Shown in pieces: positions 19,790 to 31,809 of a DNA stretch of 64,000 bases. How positions within the stretch are numbered: the first letter of the stretch is position 1; each line of letters opens with the position of its first letter. Origin of the DNA: Austropuccinia psidii (Eukaryota; Basidiomycota; Pucciniomycetes; Pucciniales; Sphaerophragmiaceae). The DNA lies in NCBI GenBank assembly GCA_023105745.1, contig JALGQZ010000009.1, positions 33,284,409-33,348,408 on the forward strand. The letters run 5' to 3'. A model generated the notes under the pieces. The model saw nothing but the letters and a program-made list of their open reading frames with translations. It did not search any database and had not been told where the DNA came from. The position numbers were made by a program, and so were the translations under genes.

Positions 19790-21697
19790 TGTTAGCCTTG
19801 AGGTATATCTTACATAACCAAATAGGCACAATCATCTTTAAAATAAATTCTGAACTATGCATAACCCATAAATCATGCATATATTCAAAATTCATCATTT
19901 TTGATTTCAGAAAGAATGAATAACTTTTTATGGAGTAAGTAAATCCATGGATTTAAGGCCAGATTTAGTTTCTACACATAATTTCATGTAGGGTAGCTCC
20001 GTAGAGTGAATAAGCTCAAATAAACTCTTTGAGGTGTTAATATGGAAAATACTTCCATACCACATAAAAGATCCATCAAATATTTTGTTTTTCTCCATTT
20101 CACGCCAAAATAATGGGAATGGGAGAAATCCCATGTTACATATAAGCTAAGAAGAGTGTTATTCATGTTTGCAGAACTTAATATTATGGTATTCTTACAT
20201 AAACCTTTTGGTACACCCATAGTGGATATCTCACTTGAAGCCTGAATTTCTATTTTGATGTAAAAAGTAGTCAAGGGGGACAAAAGACATCAAACACAGC
20301 CAGGGTACCCAGCTTCTGAGGCCTCCGAGGCGTGGAAAGCTCTACAGCTTGAATCAATGGCTGATCTTGGCCCAATCAGTAAGCTAAAACCTTTTGGTAA
20401 CTTGGTTACCAAGTCTAAACTTCATTATATCATAAGAAAATAGCAAATAAGCTGCTATTTTGATGTGCCAAGTAGGTAAAGAGCAACTTAGACTCCTGTA
20501 ACCATGTCAATTATTAATGATTTTCAATGGATAAACCCTAAAAGAGTAATTAAAACCCTTTTTGGACTAGTATCCATTGATTTACCTCATAGCAACCAGC
20601 CATATAGTGCTATTTGCAATTCTACGTAGAAATGAGGTAAAAACTTCAAAAATTCATTAAAAATACAATTCTTGAATATTTCTAAAAACTTAAGGCCCAA
20701 TTGAGAACTTCATAATTCAAATAAAAACCAAAAATAATTATACTTTTATAAGGAAAATTAAAAGTTTTACATACAGTCCATTTTTGATGATTCCATGTGA
20801 AACACTGAATCTTTAAAAATTCACAGAAAATACAATATGTGTTGCAATTTCTAATAACATTGATCAATTTGAGAAATCAATGTTTTTTTTTGAATAAAAG
20901 TATATTTACAGTTGTTACTACTTTTATTCTTAACCATAAATGGGTTGGTAGTCAAGTAAAAGCATCAATTAAGTAATTATGATAATCTTACATGTCAACA
21001 GATGATGCAATCAACAATGCAAAAAGGTTTATTGTTTTCTCACTCAATGTCTTTTCAGTTTTCTCCATGGAACAAATCTGTGAGATGTTTTAGACTTAAA
21101 TGAGGCCTCCTCTTGCTGTTTTTTCAAAATCATCACATTATTCAATTATACCTTTATTACCAACAAGTAAGTATACATCAAGTTCTTTTCTTAAGTGGTT
21201 TAATATTTCAGAATAAATCAGAAAGACGTGAGATCATAGAAACAAGCTATATATTGTTTGAATACTGTTATAAATTCATTTTGATCCATTAAATCCACAA
21301 TTATACATCAAATTTCTCTGCTATTATCTTTGATAAGTTTTTTGGAGTATTAGTGAGTGATTTATCTTAATTCTTAAAGTTTTTCTCTAGTAATTGTTTT
21401 CTTCAAGAATTATATTTAGAATTATTCTTGCAAAAGATAATTATATATTAAAATAATTTTATTATTTTAATAAAGAAGTTTTATTATTAGATACTTCTTG
21501 TAATTGATTCTAGTAGAAAATTACTTCTTACTGTTATAATCACTAGTAGTGTATAAAAAGTAAAAGAAATAATTAATTGATTCATTATTTAATTGTGGTT
21601 ATAATAATTTTTATTATTATATTTCATAAGAACAGTAATAGTACTGTTGATTAAAAGTAATATCATCAACAGTCTCATAGACACATCTTAAAACCAG
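19785..21697 (+). mobile_element. L2-family solo LTR inserted in element B gag, with target duplication
   Basis: A 1903-bp LTR (19790-21692) begins TGTTAGCCTTGAGGTAT and ends CACATCTTAAA. It is flanked by a perfect 5-bp duplication accag at 19785-19789 and 21693-21697. The gag sequence continues across the insertion when one accag is dropped. No internal region is present, so a full element was reduced to a solo LTR by LTR-LTR recombination. The second copy of this LTR is at 31810-33673. Confidence 0.93.
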
Positions 21698-22964
21698 CCT
21701 CCACAAGAAGGGAAGAAGAACAAGAAAAACAAATACAGGAAACCATATTCCCCAAGCTAAAGGATGACAAAAATCGAAAAAGATTCCAGGGACAGTGTTT
21801 TCAACATGGCCAGAACCTTGATGGAAGTCAAGGACAAGGAAGAACAAAGAATGAGACAACCTCATTTTCCAAATAAATAACTTTGTCTCATGATGCTGTA
21901 AAGAATTTGACAGAAATTAAAAGTAGTATTTTACCTCTTAAAGACATTAAAAATAGTTGGTTGTATTTACAAGAAATAAATAACAATTTATCATCTTTAA
22001 CAAAAGGTGTCACATAAAATAAAAAAAAACTGATAACATTAAATTTATGGTTGAAAATAATAAACCAAAAGCTTTAGTTGACAATAATCAAGAATTAATT
22101 CAAGGAAAAGGGAAATTGTATAAATACATAATAGATATCAAAGAAAAAACTTTGAAAATCAATGATGAGATAAGTATTGATAATCTTACAAATGAATTAA
22201 ACAAATTAAGTATTTTGGTTGAAAAATTTGAAGAAAAGACTTCATCACTTCAAAAATTACTTCTAGACCATATAGAAAAAAGTGATGAAGCAAGAATGAA
22301 TCTTAAAGATGACATTAAAAGTGAAATAAGACCTATTAATGAAAAAATTGATAAAATAAATGAGGCTAACTTATATATGCCAAAGTTATCAACACCATTT
22401 TCTCATATGATAAGTCCTTTGAAGTAAAAAGAACAACTAGCAAATTCATTCATAACAGAATTGAGCCATCAAGACAATAACCAAGTCTTAATGAAAGAAG
22501 CACCTCAATTAAAAGAATGGCCAACATTCACAGGCAAAGGTGAATATGACCATATTTCATTCATTAAAAACCTTTACATGCTAAAAGAAGATTATGCCAT
22601 ACCAGATGAATTAATCACTTCCAGATTACATTCATTATTTGAAAAATCTAAAAAAAGATGCTCTTATGGCATAAGACAAAGAAATGGGAAAAATACCAGG
22701 TATTGGTGGAAAAATGAAATAATCACCAAGTGGGAAAATGAAGCCTGGAGGTACAAGATAGAAAATGAATTTGAAAATTCCTTCATTGACCCAGATAAGG
22801 ATAAACCTTTGACTTGGCTCTTAAAAAAAGTTGAAAGATTACATTCACTGTATCCAGAAATGTCACAGAAAATGGTGCATATGAAAATACTCAAGAAATG
22901 TGGAGGAGAACTAGAAAACCACAATGACAAAGAAGATGAATCTGATTCTGAAAAGGACACTTGA
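21693..22964 (+). pseudogene. Element B gag, remaining part, zinc knuckle deleted
   Basis: Continues gag after the solo LTR: coiled coil (SIDNLTNELNKLSILVEK starts it, 22170-22240), the WPTFTGKGEYDHISFI capsid-like block (22516-22570), WWKNEIITKWENEAWRYK and [20 protein letters not shown]. At 22913-22916 the sequence jumps from GGELE directly to NHNDKEDESDSEKD. Compared with F, 282 bp (94 codons, in frame) are missing between two agaa tetramers, and these contained the whole CCHC knuckle. A TGA at 22962-22964 and other stops break the frame. Confidence 0.82.
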
Positions 22965-23640
22965 GAGTCAGAAACTTCTGAAAGTGATGAAATTAATAAA
23001 ATTAATACACAAATTGATAATATTGATTTAATATATGAAGTACTAGATGTAAATTCAAATTTAACACAAGTTGGAATATCTAATACAAGCCTCACAAACA
23101 TACAAGATGCCAAGCTGTAGAAAATAGAACCCCAAAAAGGAATGGGATATACAGCTGGAAAATCAATTATAAGTATTTTCATGGTTGCAAACCAAGAGGC
23201 AAAAGCAAACTTAGATACAGGAACATAATGTACCTGTTTTGGTAAGGATTACTTAGAAACAATCATACCAGATAGGGAAGAAAATCTGATAGCAATACAA
23301 GGGGTTAAATTTAGTAGTGCAAGTGAAAGTATGAAGCCTCTTGGAATAATTGACTTAAAATTAATTTTTCCTCACCCTTTCCAATGTATAAGAGTAAAAG
23401 TAGATTTTTTAGAAACAGACAACTGTACTAGTAACAATTTTATACTTGGAAATGATTACTTTTGAATTTATGGCATAGATATCTCTAATAAAACAGATGG
23501 ATATTTTACCATGGGAGACAATAAGAGGCAGAAATTTGGTTTCTTAAATAACAAAAACAAATTACAGTTTTAAAAAATAAAGAGGAAAGCCCAGAAAAAC
23601 ATTCCTTCATAAATGAACAGCTTAATGAGGGAGAATTCAA
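22965..23640 (+). pseudogene. Element B protease, degenerate
   Basis: Reads through several stops as the acidic linker, MGYTAGKS, and a protease core where DTGA has become DTGT followed by a stop (around 23217-23229), then FILGNDYF and YGIDISN. Inactive. Confidence 0.75.
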
Positions 23641-24660
23641 TCAAGAATTAGCAGAAAAAATGAGAAAAACTGATTGATCTCTTGTTTAAATACAAAAATG
23701 CCTTTGCAACTGACAAAGAAGCACTAGGTGCAATTGTTGGGCATGAAGTAGACATTATTTTTAATTTGGAAAAGCCTTATCCACCCTTATCATGAAGACC
23801 AGCTCACCAAGTGAGCCCAAGAGCTAGAGAAGCCTTAGAGGTACACATTAAAGAATTGATTGACCTTGCAGTAATAAGGAGAGTAGGATGTAATGAGAAA
23901 GTAGAAGTCACTACAGCTGTCATTATGACTTGGAATAATGTAAAATAAAGGATGGTAGGTGACTTTAGAGCTCCAAATTCCTATATTATCTCTGACAGAT
24001 ATTCAATACCCAGAACCCATGAGACATTAAAACAATTTTCACAGGATAGGTTAATTACAGCCATGGATTCTCTAAAGGGTTTTCACCAAGATGTCTTAAC
24101 AGACAATTCCAAAAAACCACTGAGGGTAATAGTCCACTGTGGAATTTGTGAATACTTAAGAATGCCATTTGGTATGAAAAATGCACCTTTCCATTATCAA
24201 AGAATGATGAATACCATATTTCCTGAAGAATTATCAGAAGAATGGTTAATTATCTATATAGATTATTTTATAGTTTGCCCAAAAACTTGAGAAATTCACT
24301 TAACAAGACTAGAAAGAATGTTGAAAACAATATTACAAGGAAATATGAAGATTTTCTTGAAAGATTTCATTTTGCATACAGCAAACTGAAAGCACTAGGA
24401 CATGTTGTATCTGGAATAAGTTTGGGAATAGATAAAAAAAAAGTAGCAGAAGTACTACTGAAACTAATTCCCCAAATGAAAAAAGAAATGCAATCTTTTC
24501 TTGGATTTTCTAGTTACTACAAACAGCATGTAAAAGAGTTTGCAAGAATTGCAAAATCCTTGTACAAGGTCTGTGACCAACAGACAGTCTTTGAAATGAA
24601 TGAAGAAAGGGTTAAAGCATATGAGGAATTGAAAAATGCCCTCACCAATGTGCCATTTCT
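23641..24660 (+). pseudogene. Element B reverse transcriptase, active site lost
   Basis: The frame at 23952-24290 contains VGDFRAPNSY, TAMDSLKGFHQDV (catalytic Asp present), RMPFGMKNAPFHYQRMMN and [11 protein letters not shown]. The YIDD box is YIDY: codon 24264-24266 is tat. A shift follows, and 24355-24660 gives [17 protein letters not shown] and [15 protein letters not shown]. Upstream codons (23650-23950) contain stops. Confidence 0.82.
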
Positions 24661-25070
24661 TCTAATGCCAGATTGGAAACTACCTTTCAATCTTCACATT
24701 GATGCTTGTGGAGAACGACTAGGTGCTGCATTAGACCTGACATGAACCATCAAGGATAAACCTGTTGAAGGACCAATTTGCTTTATTTAAAGACAAATTA
24801 AGCCAGAAGAAGCAAGATATGGAGCAAGCCAAATGGAATGTCTTTGCCTAGTGTGGGATTTTAAAAAGCTACACTATTATTTGTATGGAACAGTGTTTGA
24901 TGTGATAACAGACTGTAATACTGTAAACTCTTTATTGAACATGAAGACACCAAATAGACACATGCCGAGATGGCAAATTGCCATCCCAGAATATAGAGGA
25001 AATATGACTATAGCTCGTAAATCTGGAAATATTCATAAAAATACAGATGGGCTTTAATAAGTACACCTGA
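24661..25070 (+). pseudogene. Element B RNase H
   Basis: [24 protein letters not shown] and VITDCN keep the three catalytic acidic residues, but stops lie at about 24742 and 24788, and the frame ends at 25055. [18 protein letters not shown] precedes the integrase region. Confidence 0.75.
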
Positions 25071-26660
25071 AAACCCAGCATGGGTACCACTGGAAGAACA
25101 TCATATAGAAGGCATATGGGTCACAGATGTTGGCACAGAATTCTTTAACCAAGTTAAAGAAAGCTCTAAGATGGCCAAGAAATGTAATATCTTACACACA
25201 CCTCTAATGAAAGACTGTACAGATCCATCACTTTCATCAAAACTAGATGAAGCATGGAAAAAGGAATATGATGAAGGAATATTCCACCTCCTTGATGGAA
25301 TCCTCTATCATAGGACTAAACATAAATTTGTTATTCTTTTAACAGATAGAACTCTGATAAACAATATACCATATGAATGTCATGATAGTGTTCATCTGGA
25401 CATCTCTCAGAAGACAGGACACTAGAGATGTTAAATACCTGCTCTTGGTGGCCAAATTGGAGAAATGATGTTTCAGAATATTGCCAAACCTGTGACAGAT
25501 GTCAAAAGGAAAACAGAGCCACAGGCAAGAAATTTTGAATGATGATCCAAATAAAAGAACCAAAATCCCAATGGGAAATAGATCACATGGATTGGGTGAC
25601 AGCCTCACCTCCAGGAGGAGACAGAAGTTATAATGCATGCCTAGTATTAGTTGAAAGGTACAGAAAAACTCCAATTTTCTTAACATGTTACAAAAATGAC
25701 ACAACTATGGGCACAGCCATAATGATATGGAACCAAGTTATTAGCCATACAGGACTATTCCAAGATATCATAAGTAACAGAGACCCAAAATTCACCTCAG
25801 CATTATGGACAAACCTCCACAGCTTGTTTGGAACAAATTTATCATTCCCCACAGCCTACCACCCTCAAAATGATGGTCTGGCAGAGAGAATGATAAAAAC
25901 CTTAGAAGATATGATCAGAAGCTTCTGTGCTTATGTCATAGAACTCAAAGACTCTGATGGTTTTACCCATGATTGGTGTACCTTGATACCAGATCTTTAG
26001 ATGGCATATAAAAGATCAATTCATTCCTCAACTGGTAAAGCACTAGCAATGATGGAAGAAGGATGGAATCCAAGACTTCCATATGATACTCTTAAAAAGG
26101 ACTTAGTGGATATAAATCCAACATCAAGTAGTTTCAAAATGATGCTTGATAAGGTAAGACATAATGCAAAAAGATGTATACAAAATTCTTTCATGTATGC
26201 AAAAGAAAGATGTGACAAAAGTCATAAGCCACCTGATTTAAAAGGAGGAGATTGGTCTTTGTATCAACTCTGAATTTGAAAAATATCAAAGGCCCAAAGA
26301 AATTGAAATAATCATTTGCAGGACCATTCATGATAAAGGTACTACATGGATCTAATGCTGTAGAGCTAGAACTCACAGGTGAATTAATGAATAAACCCCC
26401 AAATTTCCCTGTAAGCCTGATAACATGTTACAGCTCAAGTGAAAAATAGTTATTTCCCCTAAGAAATAAACCAAAACTTAAAATTGCCCCTCTAGAAGAA
26501 AGAGAAGAAAGGAGAACTAGAAATAAAAAAGAAAGACAATACCTTGTGAGGTATATAAACTCAACTCAAGAAGATGAATAGCTACTTGAGAAAGATACAA
26601 CTAATGCTGATAAACTACTAAGAGGGTTCAGAAATGAAAGAAGGCCCAGACAATAAAAGC
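25071..26660 (+). pseudogene. Element B integrase, second catalytic Asp lost
   Basis: Pieces at 25171-25425, 25539-26000 and 26001-26273 cover the integrase. The zinc domain is frameshifted near 25395. HMDWVTA keeps the first Asp and GLAERM keeps the Glu, but the SDRDPKF motif reads SNRDPKF (codon 25776-25778, aac), so the second catalytic Asp is Asn. A stop at 25998-26000 splits the core, and the chromodomain-like tail (ERQYLVRYINSTQEDE type) is interrupted by stops near 26578. Confidence 0.82.
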
Positions 26661-26757
26661 CTTAAGCATTATTGAGCTTCAAGACTAAGAAATTCTAATG
26701 AATAGGTAGGACAGTGGATGATACCCTAATTAGCTATATCAGATTGTGGTACAATCC

Positions 26758-26774
26758 TTTTTGATGGTAGGGGA
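26758..26774 (+). other. Polypurine tract of element B
   Basis: A G/A-rich run ending ggtagggga directly abuts the TGTGAGCC start of the 3' LTR at 26775. Confidence 0.6.
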
Positions 26775-28738
26775 TGTGAGCCTTTAAGATATGACCACAT
26801 ATCCAAAACGGTCACAAGAATACTTTACAATAATTATTACTTTAAGATGATTATTTTAAAACAAGTGAAAATGCCATAAATAGGCATAAATTGTTAATTA
26901 AATTAAACAATAATGAGTAATAATGTGAAATAAATTAAAACATTAAATTCCTCATAATGAAATACACATATATCATTTTTATGGCATATCTGGAAAGTCA
27001 ATAATTAATGAATAATAAGTAAAAATACAATAAAAAATACATAAATCCTTATTTATCTCAAAGGCCAACGAGACAGCATATGAAATAAACTGCACCATTG
27101 GAATTCAAATGAAAGCTACACATATAAAATCTTTATTTCACATTTGTAAAGTCATTATTTAAAGAAATAACCTGAATATATGAACTTTTATGGTCAGTGA
27201 ATATATTCATGGTTTTTAGCTCATATCTCTTAAAATACACATGATAGAGAGTTGAGACAAAAATTAAGTTACCACATAATTACTGCAGGAATAAAGATAT
27301 AAATTTCATTTGAAAAGCTATAAAGAAGGTTATAACTTGTAAGGGCTTATTGAGTAAAATTGCTATAGCTGTTGACCAATTTGTCGAGAAAGTGATTCAA
27401 ACTTAAAACAAAGTCAATATTAAGGTTCTACTAGTTCCTACGTGAAGAATTATGTATTTTGTGTCATTACATTCAAGGTAAAACTCCTTGAAATCATGGT
27501 TTGAAGTTTAAAATAGTTAATTTCAACATAAAAGGTGAGTTTCAAGGTAAATGATCAAAATTAGAGTTTTGATGATGTAATGTAATTCTCTTGAAAGATT
27601 AATCATAAGATTTTAAGATATCAGAATCCAATCTCTATTTGGCTTTAGCATGTATAACTTAGAAGGTATTAATGATCAAAGTTTAAGCTTAAAATGGATC
27701 ATTCATGATCACTCACTGCAATCTTATTTTAATTTTAACAGTTATATAAGTGAAAAAACTGGTGAATAATATTAAATTATGATAAATACTACTAAAATCC
27801 ACAAAGTTTAGGCTTCTTCCAAGCCTATGATGTCATCAAACTTAGAGTTATAGGGATAACTCTAAATAATGGCATAATAATGAGATAAGATGGTTTAACC
27901 ATGATTTAATCATCACTAAACCTTAACATACTAATCAATTCCAGTGGATACCATAAATGAACATCTAATAGAAGCCTATTGGACTATAGGAGGGAAGAAT
28001 TTACTATAAATAAATCACTTTTTGTCTATTTCCCCCTCAGACACATCAAAAGCATTGAAACATTAAATTAAAAGGTAATTTATTTATTACTTATATATAA
28101 ATTCATTATATTATTAATGACCAAAGATAATATTAATTACAATCACCAATATTGACATTATTAAATCAATATTTTAATTGTTTTTGTTATGATTCTCTCT
28201 AAAACTCTAAATCCACATAAAATCAAGAATATTTGTAAATACAGTTTAAACAATTTTTATTTACTTTATTTGGCATAAATCCATCCAAAAGTATTATATC
28301 AAGCATCAAAAGTAGGTTATTTTCACTTATTATACAATTTTTCTCTCTATTATTATATTTAATGATTATTTATTAATATAAATAGTATTTATATTAATAC
28401 ATGACATTAATATTGGTAATATCATTTTTATAAATTGTTTTTTATTTTTACATAACAATTTCTTCTGCATTTATTATTTGTCGGTAACAATAATGAATTG
28501 CCATAAATATATTGATCATCAAACATTAATATATTTATTTATATTATATTATTTTTTTGAAATATAAATCTTATTATTATATTTATTTGATAATATAATT
28601 TTTTTATGCCATGATTGAAATAATTCTTTATTATTAAAATTATTATTATTTCATTCTTGAAATTTTATAAGGAAATTCATAGTAAAATAAGTAAAATATT
28701 TGTAATAATTTCTTATTGTTTCATAGTCAAACCTTACA
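26775..28738 (+). repeat. 3' LTR of element B (L1 family)
   Basis: 1964 bp from TGTGAGCC to ACCTTACA, with a TATA-like CTATAAATAA at about 28004. It is joined directly to the middle of a gag gene (element C). Confidence 0.88.
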
Positions 28739-29982
28739 CTTAAAGACATTAAAAATAGTTTGTTATATTTACAAGAAATGAATAATAATTCATCATCTTT
28801 AACAAAACGTTTTGTACAAAATAAGAAAGAAATTGATAAAATGAAATTTATGGTTGAAAATAATAAACCCAAAGTTTTAATTGAAAATACTCAGAAATTG
28901 ATACAAGGACAACAGGAATTCTATAAAAAAATAAGAGATATCAAAGAAAAAACTTTGAAAATTAATTATGAAATAAGTATTGATAATCTTACAGAAGAAT
29001 TGAACAAATTAAGTATTTCTGTTGAAAAATGTTAAGAAAATGGTTCATCACATCAAAAATTAATTCTAGACCATGTAGAAAAAAGTGATGAAGCAAGAAT
29101 AAATCTTAAAGATGACATTCAAAGTGAAAGAAGACTTATTACTGAAAAAATGGATAAAATAAATGAGGCTAGCTTATATATTCCAAGGTTATCAACACCA
29201 TTTTCTCATATAGGAGGTCCTTTTAAACCAAAAGAAGAAATAAAAATCCATTCATAACAGACTTGAGCCATCAAGACAATAACCAAGTCTTAATGAAATA
29301 AGCACCTCAATTAAAAGAGTGGCCAACATTCACAGGTGAAGGTGAATATGACCATATGTCATTTATTCAGCCAATTGACATGTTACAAGAGGATTATGCC
29401 ATACCAGATGAGTTAATCACTGACAGATCAAATTCATTATTTTAAAAATCTGCAAAAAGTGGTATTAGTGCATAAGACAAACAAATGGCAAAAATACCTG
29501 GTCTTGGTGGAAAAATGAAGTAAGCACCAAGTATGAAAATGATGCCTGGAGGTACAAGATAGAAAATGCATTTGAAAATTCCTTTGATCCAGATAAAGAT
29601 AAAACATCAACCTGGTTCTGAAAACAAGTTGAAAGATCAAATTCACTGTATGCAGAAATGTCACAGAAAATCGTGCATATGAAAATACTCAAGAAATGTG
29701 GAGGAGAACTAGAACATGCCCTAAGAAGCAGGTGTATAGAACCATGCTCCACAGAAGAGTATATTGATGCATTCTAAGATATAGTGACAACAACAAAGAT
29801 TTGCAGAAAATGGAAAGAAGTGGACATTATAAGCTAAAAAAACAATTTATCAAGAAAGATAAACCAAAAGAACCTTCCAAAACCAATACACTCAACAATC
29901 TTGAGCAGAGAAAATTCTATAAATGTGGAGGTATTGTACACTTAGCAAATAATTTCCTTGAAAGGCAAAAGTCAATGAAGTT
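28739..29982 (+). pseudogene. Element C gag (partial), knuckle cysteines lost
   Basis: 28760-29035 holds the coiled coil. Later fragments give the WPTFTGEGEYDHMSFI block and [24 protein letters not shown]. The zinc knuckle reads FYKCGGIVHLANNF at 29915-29956: the first and last cysteines are Phe (tgc to ttc in both cases). Multiple stops and shifts. Confidence 0.8.
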
Positions 29983-30660
29983 GTGGAAACAGAAGACCAC
30001 AATGACAAAGAAGATGAATCTGATTCTGAGAAAGACACTGAAGAGTCAGGAACCTGTGAAAGTGATGAAATTAATATAATTAATGCACCAACTAATAATA
30101 TTGATTTAATTTATGAATTACTAGATGTAAATTCAAACTTACCACAAATTGGAACATCTGATACAAGCCTCACAAACATACAAGATCCCAAACTGTATAG
30201 AGCCAAAACAGCAAAAGGAATGGGATATACAGCTGGAAAGTCAAGTATAAGTATTGTCATGGTTTAAAACCAAGAGGCAAAAGTAAACTTAGATACAGGA
30301 GAATACTGTACCTGTGCTGGTAAGGATTATTTCAAAAAAATTATACCAGATTGGGAGGAAAGCCTTATACTAATAAAAGTCATTAAATTTAGTAGTGCAA
30401 GTGAAAGCATAAAGACCCTTGGAATAATTGACTTAACATCAATTTTTCCTCACCCTTCCCAATGTATAAGAGTGGAAGTAGAGTTTTTAGTAATGGACAG
30501 CTGTACTAGTAACCATTTTATACTTGGAAAAGATTACTTGTCAATTTATGGCGTAGATATCTCTAATCAAAAAGACAGATATTTCACCATAGAAGACAAT
30601 GAGAGGCAGAAGTTTGGTTTCTTAAATATAAAAAACATTTAAGTTCTAAAAAACAAAGAG
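29983..30660 (+). pseudogene. Element C protease, degenerate
   Basis: The acidic linker and MGYTAGKSSISIVMV are readable to a stop at 30265. The protease core follows in the same frame with DTGE in place of DTGA, then FILGKDYLSIYGVDIS. Confidence 0.75.
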
Positions 30661-31809
30661 AAAACCCACAAAAACATTCTTTAATAAGTGAACAACTTAA
30701 TGAGCCAGAATTGAATCAAAAATTAAAAGAAAGAAAGAGAGAAAAATTGATTGATCTGTTGTTTAAATATAAAAATGCCTTTGAAATTGACAAAGAACCA
30801 CTAGGTGCAATCATTGGGCTTGAAATGGAAATTATTCTTAATGTGGAAAACCCTTATTCAGCCTTGTTAAAAAGACCAGATTACCCAGCTAGCCCAACAG
30901 CTAGAGAAGCCTTAGAGGTACACATTAAAGAACTATTAGACCTTTGAGTAATAAGGAAAGTAGGACATAATGAACAAGTAGAGGTCATTACACCTGTCAT
31001 TATAACTTTGCACAATGGAAAATCAAGTATGGTAGGGGACTTTAGAGCTCTAAATACCTATACTCTCCCTGAAATATATCCAATACCCAGAACATATGAG
31101 ACATTAACACATTTTTCACAAGCTTAGCTCATTACAGCCATGGATGATCTAAAGGGTTTCACCAAAATGTCTTAACAGACAATGCCAAACACTACTGAGG
31201 ATAATAGTTCACTGTGGAATTTGTGAATACTTAAGAATGCCTTTTGGTATAAAGAATGCACCTTCCCATTTGCAAAAAACAATGAATACCATATTTCCTG
31301 AAGAATTATCAGAAGGATGGTTGATTATCTATATTAATGATATCATAGTTTGCTCAGAAACTTGGGAAAGTGACTTAATAAGACTAGAAAGAGTCTTGCA
31401 AAAAATAGTACAAGTAAATATGAAAATTTCCTTGAAAAAATGTCATTTTGCATTAAGTGAACTGAAAGCGTTAGGACATGTTGTATCTGGACTAAGCTTG
31501 GGAATAGATAAAAACAAAGTAGCATCAGTACTGCCAAAACCAATTCCCCAAACCAGAAATGAAATGAAATCTCTCTAAGACTTGATGATCATTACAGAAA
31601 GAATAGAAAAGACTTTGAAAGGATTTCCAAATCCTTATACAAGCTCAGTGACCAACAAGCAGTCTATGAGATTACTGGAGAAAAGGTTAAAGCATATGAG
31701 GAACTGAAAAATGCCCTCACCAATGTGCCATTTCTTCTCATGCCAGATTAGAAACTACCTTTCAAGATGTATATTGATGCTTGTGGAGAAGGAATAGGTT
31801 CTGCACTAA
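30661..31809 (+). pseudogene. Element C reverse transcriptase and start of RNase H
   Basis: 30711-30947 gives the [14 protein letters not shown] and [12 protein letters not shown] segment. TAMDDLKGF has a 1-nt loss in the following codons. 31237-31578 gives [12 protein letters not shown] and LIIYINDIIVCSE, so the first Asp of YIDD is Asn (codon 31336-31338). The RNase H start (YIDACGEG) is cut at 31809 by the L2 LTR. Confidence 0.82.

Larger units (their letters stand above)
16678..28738 (+). mobile_element. Element B: Ty3/gypsy retrotransposon, L1 family, old and nested
   Basis: L1 LTRs at 16678-18569 and 26775-28738 flank leader ORF, gag, protease, reverse transcriptase, RNase H and integrase on the plus strand. 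An L2 solo LTR of 1903 bp (19790-21692) is inserted in gag. The two L1 LTRs differ at many positions, including the first bases (cttaagcc against tgtgagcc), so this copy is old or its ends come from different insertions. No clear 5-bp target duplication is seen: attac lies left and cttaa right. All coding parts carry stops, and catalytic residues of reverse transcriptase and integrase are lost. Confidence 0.85.
28739..31809 (+). mobile_element. Element C: headless L1-family internal region
   Basis: A gag-pol interior that begins abruptly in the coiled-coil part of gag, directly after the B 3' LTR, and ends in RNase H at the L2 LTR (31810). It has no LTR, leader ORF or gag N-terminus of its own in the window, and integrase is absent. 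It is heavily mutated. Either B landed in C and the 5' part was later lost, or the junction is a recombination product. Confidence 0.8.
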
